NCBI GenBank assembly: GCA_917880885.1
Contig: OU862913.1
Location: 2,480,001-2,544,000 of the forward strand
DNA: 64,000 bases
Direction of reading: 5' to 3'
DNA from: Limnephilus marmoratus
Lineage: Eukaryota; Arthropoda; Insecta; Trichoptera; Limnephilidae
In this document: positions 11,106 to 21,710 of the stretch, in pieces
How positions within the stretch are numbered: the first letter of the stretch is position 1
Layout of the letters: every line of letters begins with the position of its first letter
Program-made: the position numbers and the translations under genes
Notes under the pieces: generated by a model
The model's database searches: none
What the model saw: the letters and a program-made list of their open reading frames with translations, nothing else
What the model was told of the DNA's origin: nothing

Positions 11106-12769
11106 TTTAACCTTACATCAATGATTATACTGAGCTAGCTTCCAGTAACAAGACGATACGTTACAACTTCCAACAAATATCGTATTTATCAAATACGACA
11201 ATGTATACTGATGCTGAGTTCATAATGTTTTTTGTTATTGAATGTACCAGATACCATAATTTACGTCGGGTAATATCATAATCATTATTGTGATATTACC
11301 CGAATACTGAATTAGTATAGTACTTCCGAAATATACAGAGGTTTTGTGGAACAGCTCGGGGTATCGTGTTGTAAATCAGTTGTGAGTATTAATTACAGGA
11401 ATGGGAGTGGAGAGCATGGGAAGGTCAATTGAAAGTTACTAGTTATTTAGATCTCGTCATCAAGCAAAGTGCAACGGGAAATTCATGAATAAAAAAAAGG
11501 TTTATTACAATTTTTGTCTAATTGTTAACTATTAATCAAGAGGTTTCGTCAAAAGATACATTTATAGTAAGTAATATAAAAAAAAGCTTTGTCAGAGAAT
11601 TAATAAGATTTAAATGAAATGGGAAGATCAAAAAGATCTCATTAATTCTCGAAAAAACTAAACTCGTTAAAGAAAAAGCTCTACATAATCCTCTTTACAA
11701 TACCTCTTTTCAATATTCTTCTTGTGCTTATTCTCAACTTTTACCACTAGAAAGCTTTCAATAGAATGCTGCGTATACATATGCTAACATAAGCACGAAC
11801 CGAACCACAAAATTGTGAGAAAAGAACGAATTTAGCATTAGTTTGTATTGGCACTATAACTCTACTACCGTGGTACAATCACTTCAGATACCAGTCGGGT
11901 ACAGAAAAATACTAAAAAGAGTTTTAATTGATGTTTATTGTTATTTTGCTTGTGACGAAAAACAAGGGCGTACTCACAGTGATTAACTTTAGTGTTCACA
12001 AACCCAGAATTCCACCACTTTCCTTTTCTAAAAATACCTCCCAAAGATGATAACGTTGTAACCGCGAATGGCGTTTCATGTTGTGTGCGGTTATATTTCG
12101 TGATTCGGATTGCAGGTTCGGCTCGCGTGTGTACACGCACACTTAGAGCGATTAAGATAGGCACCGATTTCCACCCCAAATGGTTTCTGAAAGCCTAATC
12201 TTGAAACAAATATCTTTAAATGGTACTTTATTTTAACGGTATTTTCAATGGAAAGCTCGAGAAACCAAAGTGACCGCTATAAAAAGTATCATCCCACCAG
12301 TTAACATTTTAGAATTGTCTTTATTGCTGGAAATAGTCTAACCCAGTAGACATAATGTAAGAAATAATTCTCACAAACCGCCGCTTGTCACCATTAACTT
12401 AGTATAAAATAGTCACCTTCAAGATTCATCGTCCATTGAAGTCAGCTCAATACATTTGGTGGTAAATATTTGTCCATTCTGAAGAAAAAATGTAGCGAAG
12501 AATGTGACGTAATATCCTATTCTGTTGGTGAATTATGGTCTCAATAATACCATATGTCATCTGCAGGGGAAAGCTATCGGCAATAAGTGCGAGACGGATA
12601 CGTTTGGAGGATTTTCGCTTACAAAATAAACGTTTAGAGAGTTTCGTAGTGTTGGATTTTTATACAAAAATTAATTTATTATTGCGTTATACCTACTTTA
12701 AAAGATTTTATTGAATTTTCTAATTTATTTATAGAACTAACGAAGTTAAGATAATAAGGGGGCGGGAAA
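11106..12769. other. No gene seen; one 12-bp-arm inverted repeat
   Basis: AT-rich with short frames only. A perfect inverted repeat CGGGTAATATCA / TGATATTACCCG lies at 11,267-11,278 and 11,291-11,302 around a 12-nt loop. Confidence 0.5.
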
Positions 12770-12890
12770 TTTTTTAATTTTTTTACATTAACTCCCCACA
12801 CAGGAGGCCCTGAGGAAAATAATTTCCCTCATGGCCTATGTCATCTGGGATGCTGTGTGGAGCGTTTTTTTGAGGAGAGGAAGGAATGAA
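12770..12890 (-). repeat. SINE-like family A, copy 3 (strongly 5' truncated)
   Basis: Only the 3' part is present: T-run, ACACAGGAGGCCCTGAGG, then GATGCTGTGTGGAG. Homology stops near 12,890, where an unrelated GC-richer segment of about 170 bp begins (possibly another repeat; ACGACCCGTTCTCATATGAC). Confidence 0.75.
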
Positions 12891-13740
12891 CATTGGTCTT
12901 GAAGAGACCCATGTTGTAGGAAGGAGGAAACATAGAGGCCGGCAAATCATTCCATAGCCGAGCTGTTGAACACAAGAACGAGTCGAAGAAACGACCCGTT
13001 CTCATATGACAAATAAATGTCGACCGTGTAGGAGGATCCTGTCGAAATACGAGGGATTCTGCTCTAATGATTTACACGTAACAGATTTAAATTAAAACTT
13101 TTTTAATTAAACAATAATTACGTAGCTTTCTTTATTATCACGTCATTACCATTCAATACTTTTTTTAATAACAAGAAAAATGAAATTTAATTGTTATTTT
13201 AAGCAGAAGGATATCCTTCCGAACACCTTTGTCCTTGATAATATTAATACAGAACAACGATTGAACTCATCATATTGCCTCCATTTTCTTACAAGTACCT
13301 CTAATTTGTAATTTTCTCAGTAATATATTGGTGCAAAACAATTTTACGGACATTATAATTAAAACGATACATTAGTGGCGTTAATGTTTCTGATGCTGTA
13401 CGTGTACAATCAATCCTTTTAAAGAACCACGAAGGACCAGCAATTCCGATCAAATATAAATTGCGAAAACAATGAACAGGTTGAAGTTGTACTGCATTAT
13501 TATATCTAGCCTCCTTGTAATATCATTGTAAAATCAACGTAGTTTCTCAGAAAACAATCTGAACAAGGATAGTGGCGATGGGAGTCTCTGTGAGCTTATA
13601 CAGTTAATTAGCAATTCTCGTTAAATTCCCAAATGAACATGTAGGGACAACTATACTAATATCAATAGCCCACAAAATAAATAATCATAGGATGTGTATG
13701 TGTAGGGATATTAGTGAAGTGAGATGTGTGTCAGGAAAGT
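12891..13740. other. No gene seen
   Basis: 12,891-13,060 is GC-richer and looks like a fragment of an older dispersed repeat, but no second copy is in the window. The rest is plain AT-rich DNA. Confidence 0.4.
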
Positions 13741-13751
13741 GAAATATGACT

Positions 13752-14358
13752 CACTCTTCTCTCTTCTACTCCTATAGTTTAGAATACACAGTGAAGTGTG
13801 ACTCTTCTCTCTTCTACTCCTATAATTTAGAATACACAGTGAAGTGTGACTCTTCTCTCTTCTACTCCTATAGTTTAGAATACACAGTGAAGTGTGACTC
13901 TTCTCTCTTCTACTCCTATAGTTTAGAATACACAGTGAAGTGTGACTCTTTTCTCTTCTACTCCTATAGTTTAGAATACACAGTGAAGTGTGACTCTTCT
14001 CTCTTCTACTCCTATAGTTTAGTATACACAGTGAAGTGTGACTCTTCTCTCTTCTACTCCTATAGTTTAGAATACACAGTGAAGTGTGACTCTTCTCTCT
14101 TCTACTCCTATAGTTTAGAATACACAGTGAAGTGTGACTCTTCTCTCTTCTACTCCTATAGTTTAGAATACACAGTGAAGTGTGACTCTTCTCTCTTCTA
14201 CTCCTATAGTTTAGAATACACAGTGAAGTGTGACTCTTCTCTCTTCTACTCCTATAGTTTAGTATACACAGTGAAGTGTGACTCTTCTCTCTTCTACTCC
14301 TATAGTTTAGAATACACAGTGAAGTGTGACTCTTATCTCTCCTACTTCTATACTTTAG
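13752..14358. repeat. 48-bp minisatellite, 12 units plus a partial
   Basis: Twelve almost identical 48-bp units (core CTATAGTTTAGAATACACAG) followed by a diverged partial unit. Because 48 is divisible by three, the array is open on the plus strand and would encode SSLFYSYSLEYTVKCD repeated. Third codon positions are as conserved as the others, so the open frame reflects tandem copying, not coding selection. Units 6 and 11 share the same A to T variant (TTTAGTATACAC), 240 bp apart, suggesting a five-unit higher-order duplication. Confidence 0.95.
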
Positions 14359-14855
14359 AAAACGTTAATCAAAGTATTGGCACAATCTGAATATTCAGCA
14401 GTTTTTATGACCCTCTAATCATCAACTAGGAGACATAATAACATATTTTCTACCTCCCCTATGGGTGCACTTACCTAATCAACAGTTCATTAGGTGATGG
14501 ATTCTCTACCACTGTTTTACTACAGGCTTTATATTATCGGAGTATCATGTTAAATATAATTAAGTTAATAGTATTATGCTTGTAGGCAGGTTGTGTAACT
14601 ACGCCAAACATGATATTATTCGTCATGCTTTAATATCATGTTGCCATGTTTTGATACCATAATGAATTTTAAACAGATCTACTTGTAGATTGGATATACA
14701 GTTATAATGTTATATAATGTATAAATAGCTTATCAACTAAATTAAATTAAATTGCAGAAAGCAATCACTTTGTAGTTTGGAATATTTAATAAAATACAAA
14801 ACTTTTTTGTTTAAAACCACCAGATGTATGTGTTTGTTTTTATTTAATTAAAATG
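14359..14855. other. No gene seen
   Basis: AT-rich DNA after the minisatellite. Nothing recognised. Confidence 0.5.
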
Positions 14856-14894
14856 AATCACTTGCTGTACACCACTGATGTACAGCAAGTGATT
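14856..14894. repeat. Perfect 16-bp-arm hairpin
   Basis: AATCACTTGCTGTACA at 14,856-14,871 and its exact complement at 14,879-14,894, with a 7-nt loop (CCACTGA). It sits exactly where SINE-like family A copy 4 begins. Confidence 0.9.
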
Positions 14895-15121
14895 ATGATA
14901 GGAATCTGGAGGTCAGTGTGCCCAGGAGTGTAGGATTTATGAATCCACCCCTCCCACTGCGGTGCAAGGCGATGGGTTGAGAAGGTCCGGCTGGAGAGGT
15001 TAAAACGTCTCCGCCAACTAGTCTCTCTAGATCCGTCCCGCCACGCAATACGTGGGCAAACGCATCCGCTGCCAAGACCTATATAAACTTCACTCCATGA
15101 TCCAGGGCAGCCCTGCAAAAT
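14895..15121 (-). repeat. SINE-like family A, copy 4 (internal fragment)
   Basis: Contains GGTCAGTGTGCCCAGGAG, TGCGGTGCAAGGCGATGGG and GGGCAAACGCATCCGC, so it is the middle of the element. The poly-A end is missing and is replaced by the hairpin next to it. Confidence 0.8.
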
Positions 15122-15179
15122 CACTATTCATTTAAATTCCTTAGGGCGTAGTTTGAATACGGAAAGAATATTTTATTTA

Positions 15180-15640
15180 GTTGATTTTTTGAAGGTGTGG
15201 AGTAGAATTTTTTTATTATTTATTTTTTTATTTTTTTATTTCTATTCTTGAACATACACAATACAGATTATTACATCAGTTTACATAGATATTAAGTTTA
15301 GTAATAAGAAAAAAAAATTTAATCATCCGTAACTGTATGTATGTAAGTACCTAGTAGTATTTTGGGAACACCTCACTAGGCGAACCTGTGCTGAGGTGTT
15401 CCCATGTTTGGGAATAAATGCTATTCTGTCAACATAAGTAGAAACACCGTATCCTCCTTGATATTGTCAAGAAGGACACTGTGGTCGACCCATGGCGGCA
15501 GTATCGAACACATAAATTAAAGATTATTTGCAGTTAGGATCTACATATACAGTTATTCATAGCATCTAGTTTATGTTTAGGATAAATAGTAGTTGTGGTA
15601 AATTGCTATATAGTTTGAATACGAAAAGAATTCGTTCATT
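15180..15640 (-). mobile_element. LINE 3' end, 5' truncated
   Basis: The minus strand ends in an A-rich tail (T-rich on the plus strand at 15,209-15,242). About 120 bp inside lies a strong hairpin, 15,363-15,375 pairing with 15,392-15,404, with loop CTAGGCGAACCTGTGC. A similar hairpin is in the 3'UTR of the LINE at 55.9 kb, which is the main reason for calling this a related LINE 3' end. No coding part is present. The right boundary is uncertain. Confidence 0.5.
15363..15404 (-). other. Conserved LINE 3'UTR hairpin, copy 1
   Basis: TGGGAACACCTCA pairs perfectly with TGAGGTGTTCCCA (13 bp). The loop keeps CTAGG and GAACCTGT, as in the hairpin at 55,933-55,965. LINE reverse transcriptases often recognise 3'UTR structures; a role here is inferred. 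Confidence 0.6.
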
Positions 15641-16344
15641 TAGTTTAAAGTTCATTCAGTTAATTCGTTCATTTAGTTAACTCTTTAATTGGATAACGAT
15701 ATCGGCGACGCCCGGAAACACAGTCCCACCTGGTAAAAACTGCGCATAACACGTCTCTCATATTTCAATAATGGCATACCACAAAATATAGAACTTTCGA
15801 AAACGTGCTTCAAAGCTAACATTAAAATTAAATAAATTACTTAAAGATAATTGTTAAAGTATTTTCAGGCCACTTCCCAGAATGGTTATTCTTTAATCCC
15901 TCCTGTAAATGACGGAAGCTCGCTTGAAATGGTGTTCGTTTATCAAAAGTTCCCCCAGCCGCAGATGTTCAGCAAGAATTTAAAAATAAAAGAAAACATT
16001 TCGTTTTACAACTTTTCTCAACAAGGACTGTGTCGCTGGAACCAGGTAGAATTTTTATTTCTTAAATCAGTTTGTTTTAATTTAGTTCAACATATTTTAG
16101 TATTGCAAATTGCAATTTGCAAGTACTGAATTATGAGGCAGGCCGCACACGGGAGACTTTTCATTACGACATTTCGGTACCTACGGTATTACCGTTTTTG
16201 AATTTCTACGGATTTTGGAATATTTTCCACTTTGCCGCAACTAAAGTACCTACCTCAGGGTGCAGGGAGCGAATACTGGGAAAAATAATGCTAGAGTCTT
16301 TTATATGTGAAACAAGCACACGCCAGGGAAGTGTGGGTGTTAAA
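15641..16344 (+). other. Gene-poor stretch with a possible orphan exon at 15,870-16,044
   Basis: A segment starting after an AG acceptor (TTAAAGTATTTTCAG) and ending at a GT donor (CTGGAACCAG, then GTAGAA) is open for 58 codons and less AT-rich than its flanks. It would encode residues including NGYSLIPPVNDGSSLEM and FSQQGLCRWNQ. I recognise no family and see no partner exons. It could be a relic exon or chance. Confidence 0.25.
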
Positions 16345-16735
16345 CTCATGGAAAGAAAAATGGGACTCGCAATCGGAAGGTCGCGGGATCGAATCCCGGG
16401 GTGGACAAATAAATTGAATTTGTTTAATTTGTGTTATTTCACAATTAATTATTAAAAATAAAATATAATTTATTTACGGTATGTTCCAGAGTGTAAAACA
16501 CTCTCAGTAACATACCCTTACACCCTAATGTAAGACCCCCATTCAGAATTTAAATGTTGCTTAAAACGGCTTTAGCCATGTTTGGGGACCAGATCTGAAT
16601 AGCCAGGTACTTCCCCACGTTTATCTTGCCCACCTCCATCCCCTCCTCACTACCCTCATCCCCCGATGCCACAGTCTCATTGACAGAGCGGGAGCAGCTG
16701 GGACTCTTGTGAGGTATTCACATAAAAAATTGGAC
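16345..16735 (+). repeat. tRNA-headed SINE family B, copy 1
   Basis: Begins with a tRNA-like segment with a perfect pol III B-box, GATCGAATC at 16,387-16,395, inside CGGGATCGAATCCCGGGG. An AT-rich linker follows, then a body with GACCAGATCTGAATAGCC and a C-rich end. The same linker and body occur in reverse at 26,331-26,614, with a recognisable A-box there. The A-box of this copy is degraded. This is a SINE head, not a functional tRNA gene: there is no complete cloverleaf. Confidence 0.8.
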
Positions 16736-17139
16736 CGAGAAATTCCATGAATATAATGAGAAACATTTTTTATTCGAATTTAAAAACCATTCTCAAAGCA
16801 ATGTATACCATAACTTTACCGTTGTATGTTAAAACTTTACCAATTTTGTTTAGTGAACTTACCTGTCAGTAGGTACTGCTGAGAGAGGAGGTACTGGGTA
16901 AAGTGGCACTAAATCAAACAGACATTATAGAAAGGAAGAAAAGAAAAAGTTTCAGAATTTTTATCTCATAAATCATGCGGTGCGTAATAGGACCAGAACA
17001 TGCAAAAAGAACCTTTCTAGCAAAATTTGATGTGAACACACGATTGCCTTCGTACATCAATATTAGAAGGTTCAACACTCAAAATTAACACAAAGCATTT
17101 CAAGTTTTCTAGATTTTCTGACAGGAAGTAGTCAGCTAA
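16736..17139. other. No gene seen
   Basis: AT-rich DNA between the SINE and the Helitron fragment. Confidence 0.5.
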
Positions 17140-17740
17140 TCTCTACATATTATAAATTAAGGTCCCCCGCGTCGTCTGTCTGTCTGTCCGTTCGCGATAA
17201 ACTCGAAAACTACTGTACGGATTTTCATGCGGTTTTCACCAATAGATAGAGTGTTTCACGAGGAAGGTTTAAGTATGTAATTTGTCAAGGATTTGTGTAA
17301 ATTGGTTGAAACACAACGATAATTGTTAGAAGTGTCGGAAAAAGTCAGAGCGCCTGGTAGCTTTCATCAAAAACGCTGCCTTATCCTTTTGGAATATAAC
17401 AAAACAATTCATGGTGGGATATTCCTCTTTTATAGATCATCAAAAAAGTCCGCGAAGGCATACATCTATCTTTTACGGATAGCTTACTACACCCATTCTA
17501 TCTTCTAAAAAAATGGTCACGTACATTGCGGTAATTGAAAAGTTATTTAGACGGATACAGTATTGATTCTTATTAACTTAATAAAAATACGTTATTATAA
17601 TCTTTCACACCATCTCTACGAATTATAAATTAAAGGCCTCCGCGGCATCTGTCTGTCTCTCGCGATAAACTCAAAGTCCTTTAGATGACGTTGTGTTTTA
17701 TTAGCCACAGCAACGCGTGGCCGGGTCATTGAAGTACCCC
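17140..17740 (+). mobile_element. Non-autonomous Helitron fragment(s)
   Basis: Starts A|TCTCTACATATTATAAA, the usual insect Helitron 5' end, followed by GTCTGTCTGTCTGTCCG and the block ACTCGAAAACTACTGTACGG. A second, shorter 5' end lies inside at 17,613 (TCTCTACGAATTATAAA). It runs to CAACGCGTGGCCGGGTCA, where the matching copy at 61.8 kb has its CTAG terminus; here CTAG is lost. So one Helitron 5' part is followed by a small Helitron. No Rep/helicase coding is present. Confidence 0.75.
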
Positions 17741-18120
17741 ACCGCTTTCCCGCCCCGGTATAGGCGACTTATGGTCGCCCCTTCGGAGCTCTCGCAAGAA
17801 TCTAATTTTTTTGAATAAACGACTCTACATTTAATTGAACGAATCTAGACCTTCAATGCCCCTACATACTTTGTTAGGTGGCGGAAATGTAGGATCGCCC
17901 ACAGTCCAAGCTGTGAAAGTCAAAAACTAATACTACTGATGTTAGTAAAACATAGTAAAATCAAAAGAAAACAGGATTTGTAAAATAGTAGCCAGAGGGA
18001 GACCGCACACTCAGGACTGCAGGGATCTGTTAGAAAATAAAAGGAGGATATGTACAATTATTCAAGACAAATAAGGTAAAGAGAAACTTAATAGTAAGAT
18101 AAACATGACCGACAAGCATC
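17741..18120. other. No gene seen
   Basis: Unassigned DNA between the Helitron and the R1-like LINE's putative 3'UTR. Confidence 0.4.
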
Positions 18121-18891
18121 CGGCTGTCCCCGAGAGAATGAATAAGATAGTTGGGCCAACGTCACGGCCCCCGATGGAGACGTCCTTTAGCCAGCTAGCC
18201 GGTGGTGCCTAGAAGAAGTAAATGGACGACAAATTGAAGACCCTAGGGAGAAAAGCGTCGGGTAGCCGGAGGAGGGACGGACAACCATCGGAAGTCGCTC
18301 AATCTTTCCTTCAACCTTATCATGTCCCGGGGGGAGGCGCGGGCGCTGGATGGTGAGCGTAAAGAAAAATGTACAAATATGTGATGACCTAAAAGAAAAG
18401 GAAAATTTGACACAATGTAGGGACAAGGTCCAAAGTCCAACCCCTTTAATGGGGATGAGGACAACACAAGACAAGCAACTGAGTTCTGTTCTAGAAACTT
18501 AGTTGGGCTACAGAAATCAAGAAAAAACAGAAAAAATACAAACTAAAATATGGAAATACGTGTACGATGAGAAAAGAAAATAAAATGTAGTGGACGCAGG
18601 CGCGTCGATTAACGCTGTATAATGTCAGTGCTGTAAATAAAAAGTAAAAAAAAAAATAAACAAAACCAAGAAGAAAACCAGGTACACGGAGAATGTATAT
18701 ACAGAGGAGTAACAGTTCAGCAAGACTACTGGAGCTAAAGAATAAAAGAGATTCATGTAAGGGTAAATAAACATAAAGAAATAAAGAAAAGGACTGAAGC
18801 TGTACATGAAAAGCCAGGCAAACATAGTAGAAGAGTGATTAAGGGGAAGTCCGTGGATGTCAGGAGCAAGTACACCTGGTCACAAAATCAT

Positions 18892-19370
18892 CTAGTCAGC
18901 GACTCTGAGATCAGGCCATCTCTCCACCCAGATTCTTGTAAAGTTCCTCAAGCACTCAAAGTTCGTCTTATTCGAGACCAGATCGGAGTTCCAAACTGGT
19001 CTAATGGGTACATCCAAACCATCTAACATTTGACCTCTGGCATCCGTCATTATTTCACACTGCCACAGTATATGTTCGGCCGATTGGTTAGTGCTCCCAC
19101 AGGCACAGTTGGGGTGAGGGGAGAGGGAGAGGGAGTGAAGTCTCCCCCTGAACTCCCCATGGCCAGAAAGTAATTGAGTAATGTGGTGGTCTAGCTTGAG
19201 GAAGACCGCTTCCATTCTGAGTTTAACTGATGGGAAGAAGGAGAAAGTCCATCTTCCCAAATTCGATCTATCCCACCTGGCCTGCCACTCTTGGAGTGAC
19301 AGGTCTCTCATTTGTCTAAGCAGCCTGGGAGAGTCCCTGGCCCACCCGGAGTTAGAATAACTCCTAGGTG
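18892..19370 (-). pseudogene. R1-like LINE ORF2: C-terminal Cys/His region
   Basis: In a frame shifted from the RT, the sequence continues SGWARDSPRLLRQMRDLSLQ and WQARWDRSNLGRW, then CACGSTNQSAEHILWQC, a Cys-X-Cys...His...Cys motif typical of R1-type C-termini. It ends at a stop (18,892) after PDLRVAD. This completes the protein apart from the single frameshift. Confidence 0.85.
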
Positions 19371-20438
19371 AGTAGCAGGGGTTCCTCTGGTTAGTCTCTG
19401 TTTAGTAAGCACTTCCCTGATTTCTAGATCGATTGGCAATATGCCAGCCAATACAGGCAAAGCGTCCGAAGCTACGGTTCTGTACGCCCCGGATAGTGCC
19501 AACAAAGGAGTTCTTTGGCCCCGCTTGAGAGCCAGGAGTATAAGCGAGTTACCCAAGCGATGTTCCCACACAGAAGCAGCATACGAAACTTGCGCCACGT
19601 ATACGCATCTGTACAGAGTACGCAAGGCTGGGCCACGCAGACCCCACTCAGCTGTGGAGAGTCTCCTAAGCTTCAAGAAGAGGGCCTGAGCCCTGCCGGA
19701 TACATCCTTGACGTGAGCCAGGAAAGAGGACGATCGATCTAGTGTGACACCTAAGTATTTAACCGTTTCACGAAATTTGACAGAAGAGTCCCCCATTTTG
19801 ATGACGGGATTTCTTTCTCTACTGAGAAAGCCCTTCATCAGGAGGCCCTGGGTCTTATGGGGAGCGAATGTCATCTTGTTTCTCTTTCCCCAATCGAGGA
19901 ACATATTTAAACCTTCGCTGCCTTTCGTCTCAACTTCCTTTCTACTGTCCCCAGCGACCAAATACGTCTTGTCATCAGCGTAGTCGACAGAGATGCATCC
20001 TTCAGGCAAGGGTAACCTGGAGGAGTCGTCAAAGTTGATGTTCCACAGGTCAGGTCCGAGAATGGAGCCCTGCGGGCATCCAATGTCAGCTTCCCTCTCG
20101 ATCAAAAAATCTCCAAAGCTGATCGTGATCGTGCGATCAGAAAGGTAGTCGTCGATTGACTGGAACAGAAGTTTGGAGCACTGCCTGGTTTTCACCTTTG
20201 TACGCATCATTGCCCACCACGCGTGATCGAAGGCACCAGTTATGTCGAGGAAGATCGCTACTACATACCTCTTTGGACAAGCCTTCACCCAATCAAGCAC
20301 ATACGACAGGGCATGCACCGTAGATCTACCGGGGACGAAGCCGAACTGCAGGTCACTGGCCGGTGACAGGGTTTGCCAAAGTCGCTCTCGTAGCAGTTTC
20401 TCCAAGATTTTGCCGAGTACAGGGAGGAGGGTAATTGG
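19308..20438 (-). pseudogene. R1-like LINE ORF2: reverse transcriptase core
   Basis: Same frame as the upstream segment after the single stop codon, beginning PITLLPVLGKI. Motifs: LQFGFVPGRSTVHAL, FLDITGAFDHAWW, GCPQGSILGPDLWNINFDD, SVDYADDKTYL (catalytic YADD) and TVKYLGVTLD. The spacing and the PQGS-LGP-LWN box are typical of the R1 clade, some members of which insert in rDNA or telomeric repeats. Here no rDNA or telomeric repeat is seen at the ends. The frame runs off after TPGGPGTLPGCLDK because of a small indel near 19,365. Confidence 0.9.
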
Positions 20439-21710
20439 TCAATACGCCTTAATGTCGGTCAGTGGTTTTCCGTTCCCCTTTGGTATGATCCGGAGCACGC
20501 CACGCTTCCACTCGGAGGGGAAGACTCCCCTCCTCAGGCATGTGTCCATCACCTGGAAGAGCTCTTCCTTGGCGTGGACCCAGACTTGCTTCGCAATCAC
20601 GCCATTGAGCTTATCATGCCCTGGTGCCTTCTTAGGACCCAATCCCTTTATTATAACATCAATTTCCGCTTTAGTGACTCTAATGAAGTTATCTTCTTGG
20701 GCAAGGTCCCTAGGTGGTAGCCGTGACAGATTTCTAATCTGTTTGTGGTGATCATTCTCCCCAATTACTGATTCTAAAGGAACTAACTCGCCCAGAAGTG
20801 TCTTGAGAGTGGAGGCCACGTCCACAGTCTCAGCGTTCCTCCCATCTGATTTCCCAATTACTGTAGACAAATACCGGTCAGATCCTTTCCCGGATTTTTC
20901 AAGAGCGCTGTGGATTTCCCACGGGTTGGCGTTACCCACATCTTTGACCCAATTATGCCAAGCAGCTCGTTTCGCTCGAAGGACGGCCCGTTTGAAGGCC
21001 GACCTGGCGGACCTCAAGCTCGCCTGAAGCGCAGCTGTCTCCTCCTCCGTACAGCCGCCACTCCTGGACAACCCAAGCGCCCTGTAGGCCCTCTTGAAGG
21101 CCCCCTTGAGCGAAGTCAGCTCAGGTGACCGCCACGGCGTTCTAATACTCGTCTTCGGGTTTGATCTTCCCAAAGACGAGTTGGCAGCAGATACAACCGC
21201 CCTATTGAAAAAATTCCCCAAATTATCCGGATCAGTAGCAGCTACGTGGTGAAAATCGATATGGTAATAATATGGTAGCGATTCCCCAAAGTGATCCCAA
21301 TTCGCCCTAGAGGTGTTGAAGTTCCAGGAGGATCTTAGAGCTTCTGTTTTTCTAACACCCACCGTATAAGTAATCAATCTATGATCCGAATTTATTGCGC
21401 ACTCATGGACTACCAACTTTGAAATCCTGGTCGCAACAGATCCAGAGCAGAGAGTTAGATCAATGTTGCTCTCACCATGTATGTTCGAGAAGGTACAAAA
21501 GGAACTCTGTTCATTGATGATGCTTAGACCTTGCGCAGCAATCAGGTCCTCAACGGCGTCTGATCGCTCCGTTCTACAATCGCTAGTGTCGAACCATAAT
21601 GGTGAGCGTGCGTTAAAGTCACCTCCGATAACTATGTTACGGCCTTTAAGCGCGTTGAGCGTTGGGGGTTCTGAGCTGAAGGGGGGGGGGGGGGGGGGGG
21701 GGAATGTCAC
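20439..21710 (-). pseudogene. R1-like LINE ORF2: endonuclease and start of RT
   Basis: Endonuclease motifs: NIVIGGDFNARSPLWF (about residue 25), SNIDLTLCS, INSDHRLITYTV (the SDH catalytic box), then a linker and the RT start PGHDKLNGVIAKQ and WKRGVLRIIPKGNGKP. It ends at DIKAY followed by TGA; the expected residue is Arg (Y-R-P-I), so a CGA to TGA change is likely. The frame continues unchanged into the next segment. Residues before GGDFNA are replaced by a proline run encoded by the poly-C tract. Confidence 0.85.

Larger units (their letters stand above)
18121..21710 (-). mobile_element. R1-like LINE, 5' truncated, inactive
   Basis: Non-LTR retrotransposon on the minus strand with endonuclease, reverse transcriptase and a C-terminal Cys/His motif, in that order, all in one ORF originally. 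The 5' end is lost within the endonuclease, right at 22 G residues (21,681-21,702). One in-frame TGA (20,439-20,441) and one frameshift near 19,365 break it. Its coding part is clearly GC-richer than the surroundings. Downstream of the stop at 18,892, about 770 bp of putative 3'UTR follow; the left edge is not clear and no poly-A was seen. Confidence 0.85.

Noticed and set aside
13746..14390. 214-codon repeat protein (SSLFYSYSLEYTVKCD units)
   Set aside because: Units are as identical at third codon positions as elsewhere and the period is a multiple of three, so the open frame is a by-product of the minisatellite. No start context, signal peptide or partner gene.
16345..16400. tRNA gene
   Set aside because: Good B-box but no full cloverleaf or intact A-box, and fused to a SINE body repeated elsewhere.
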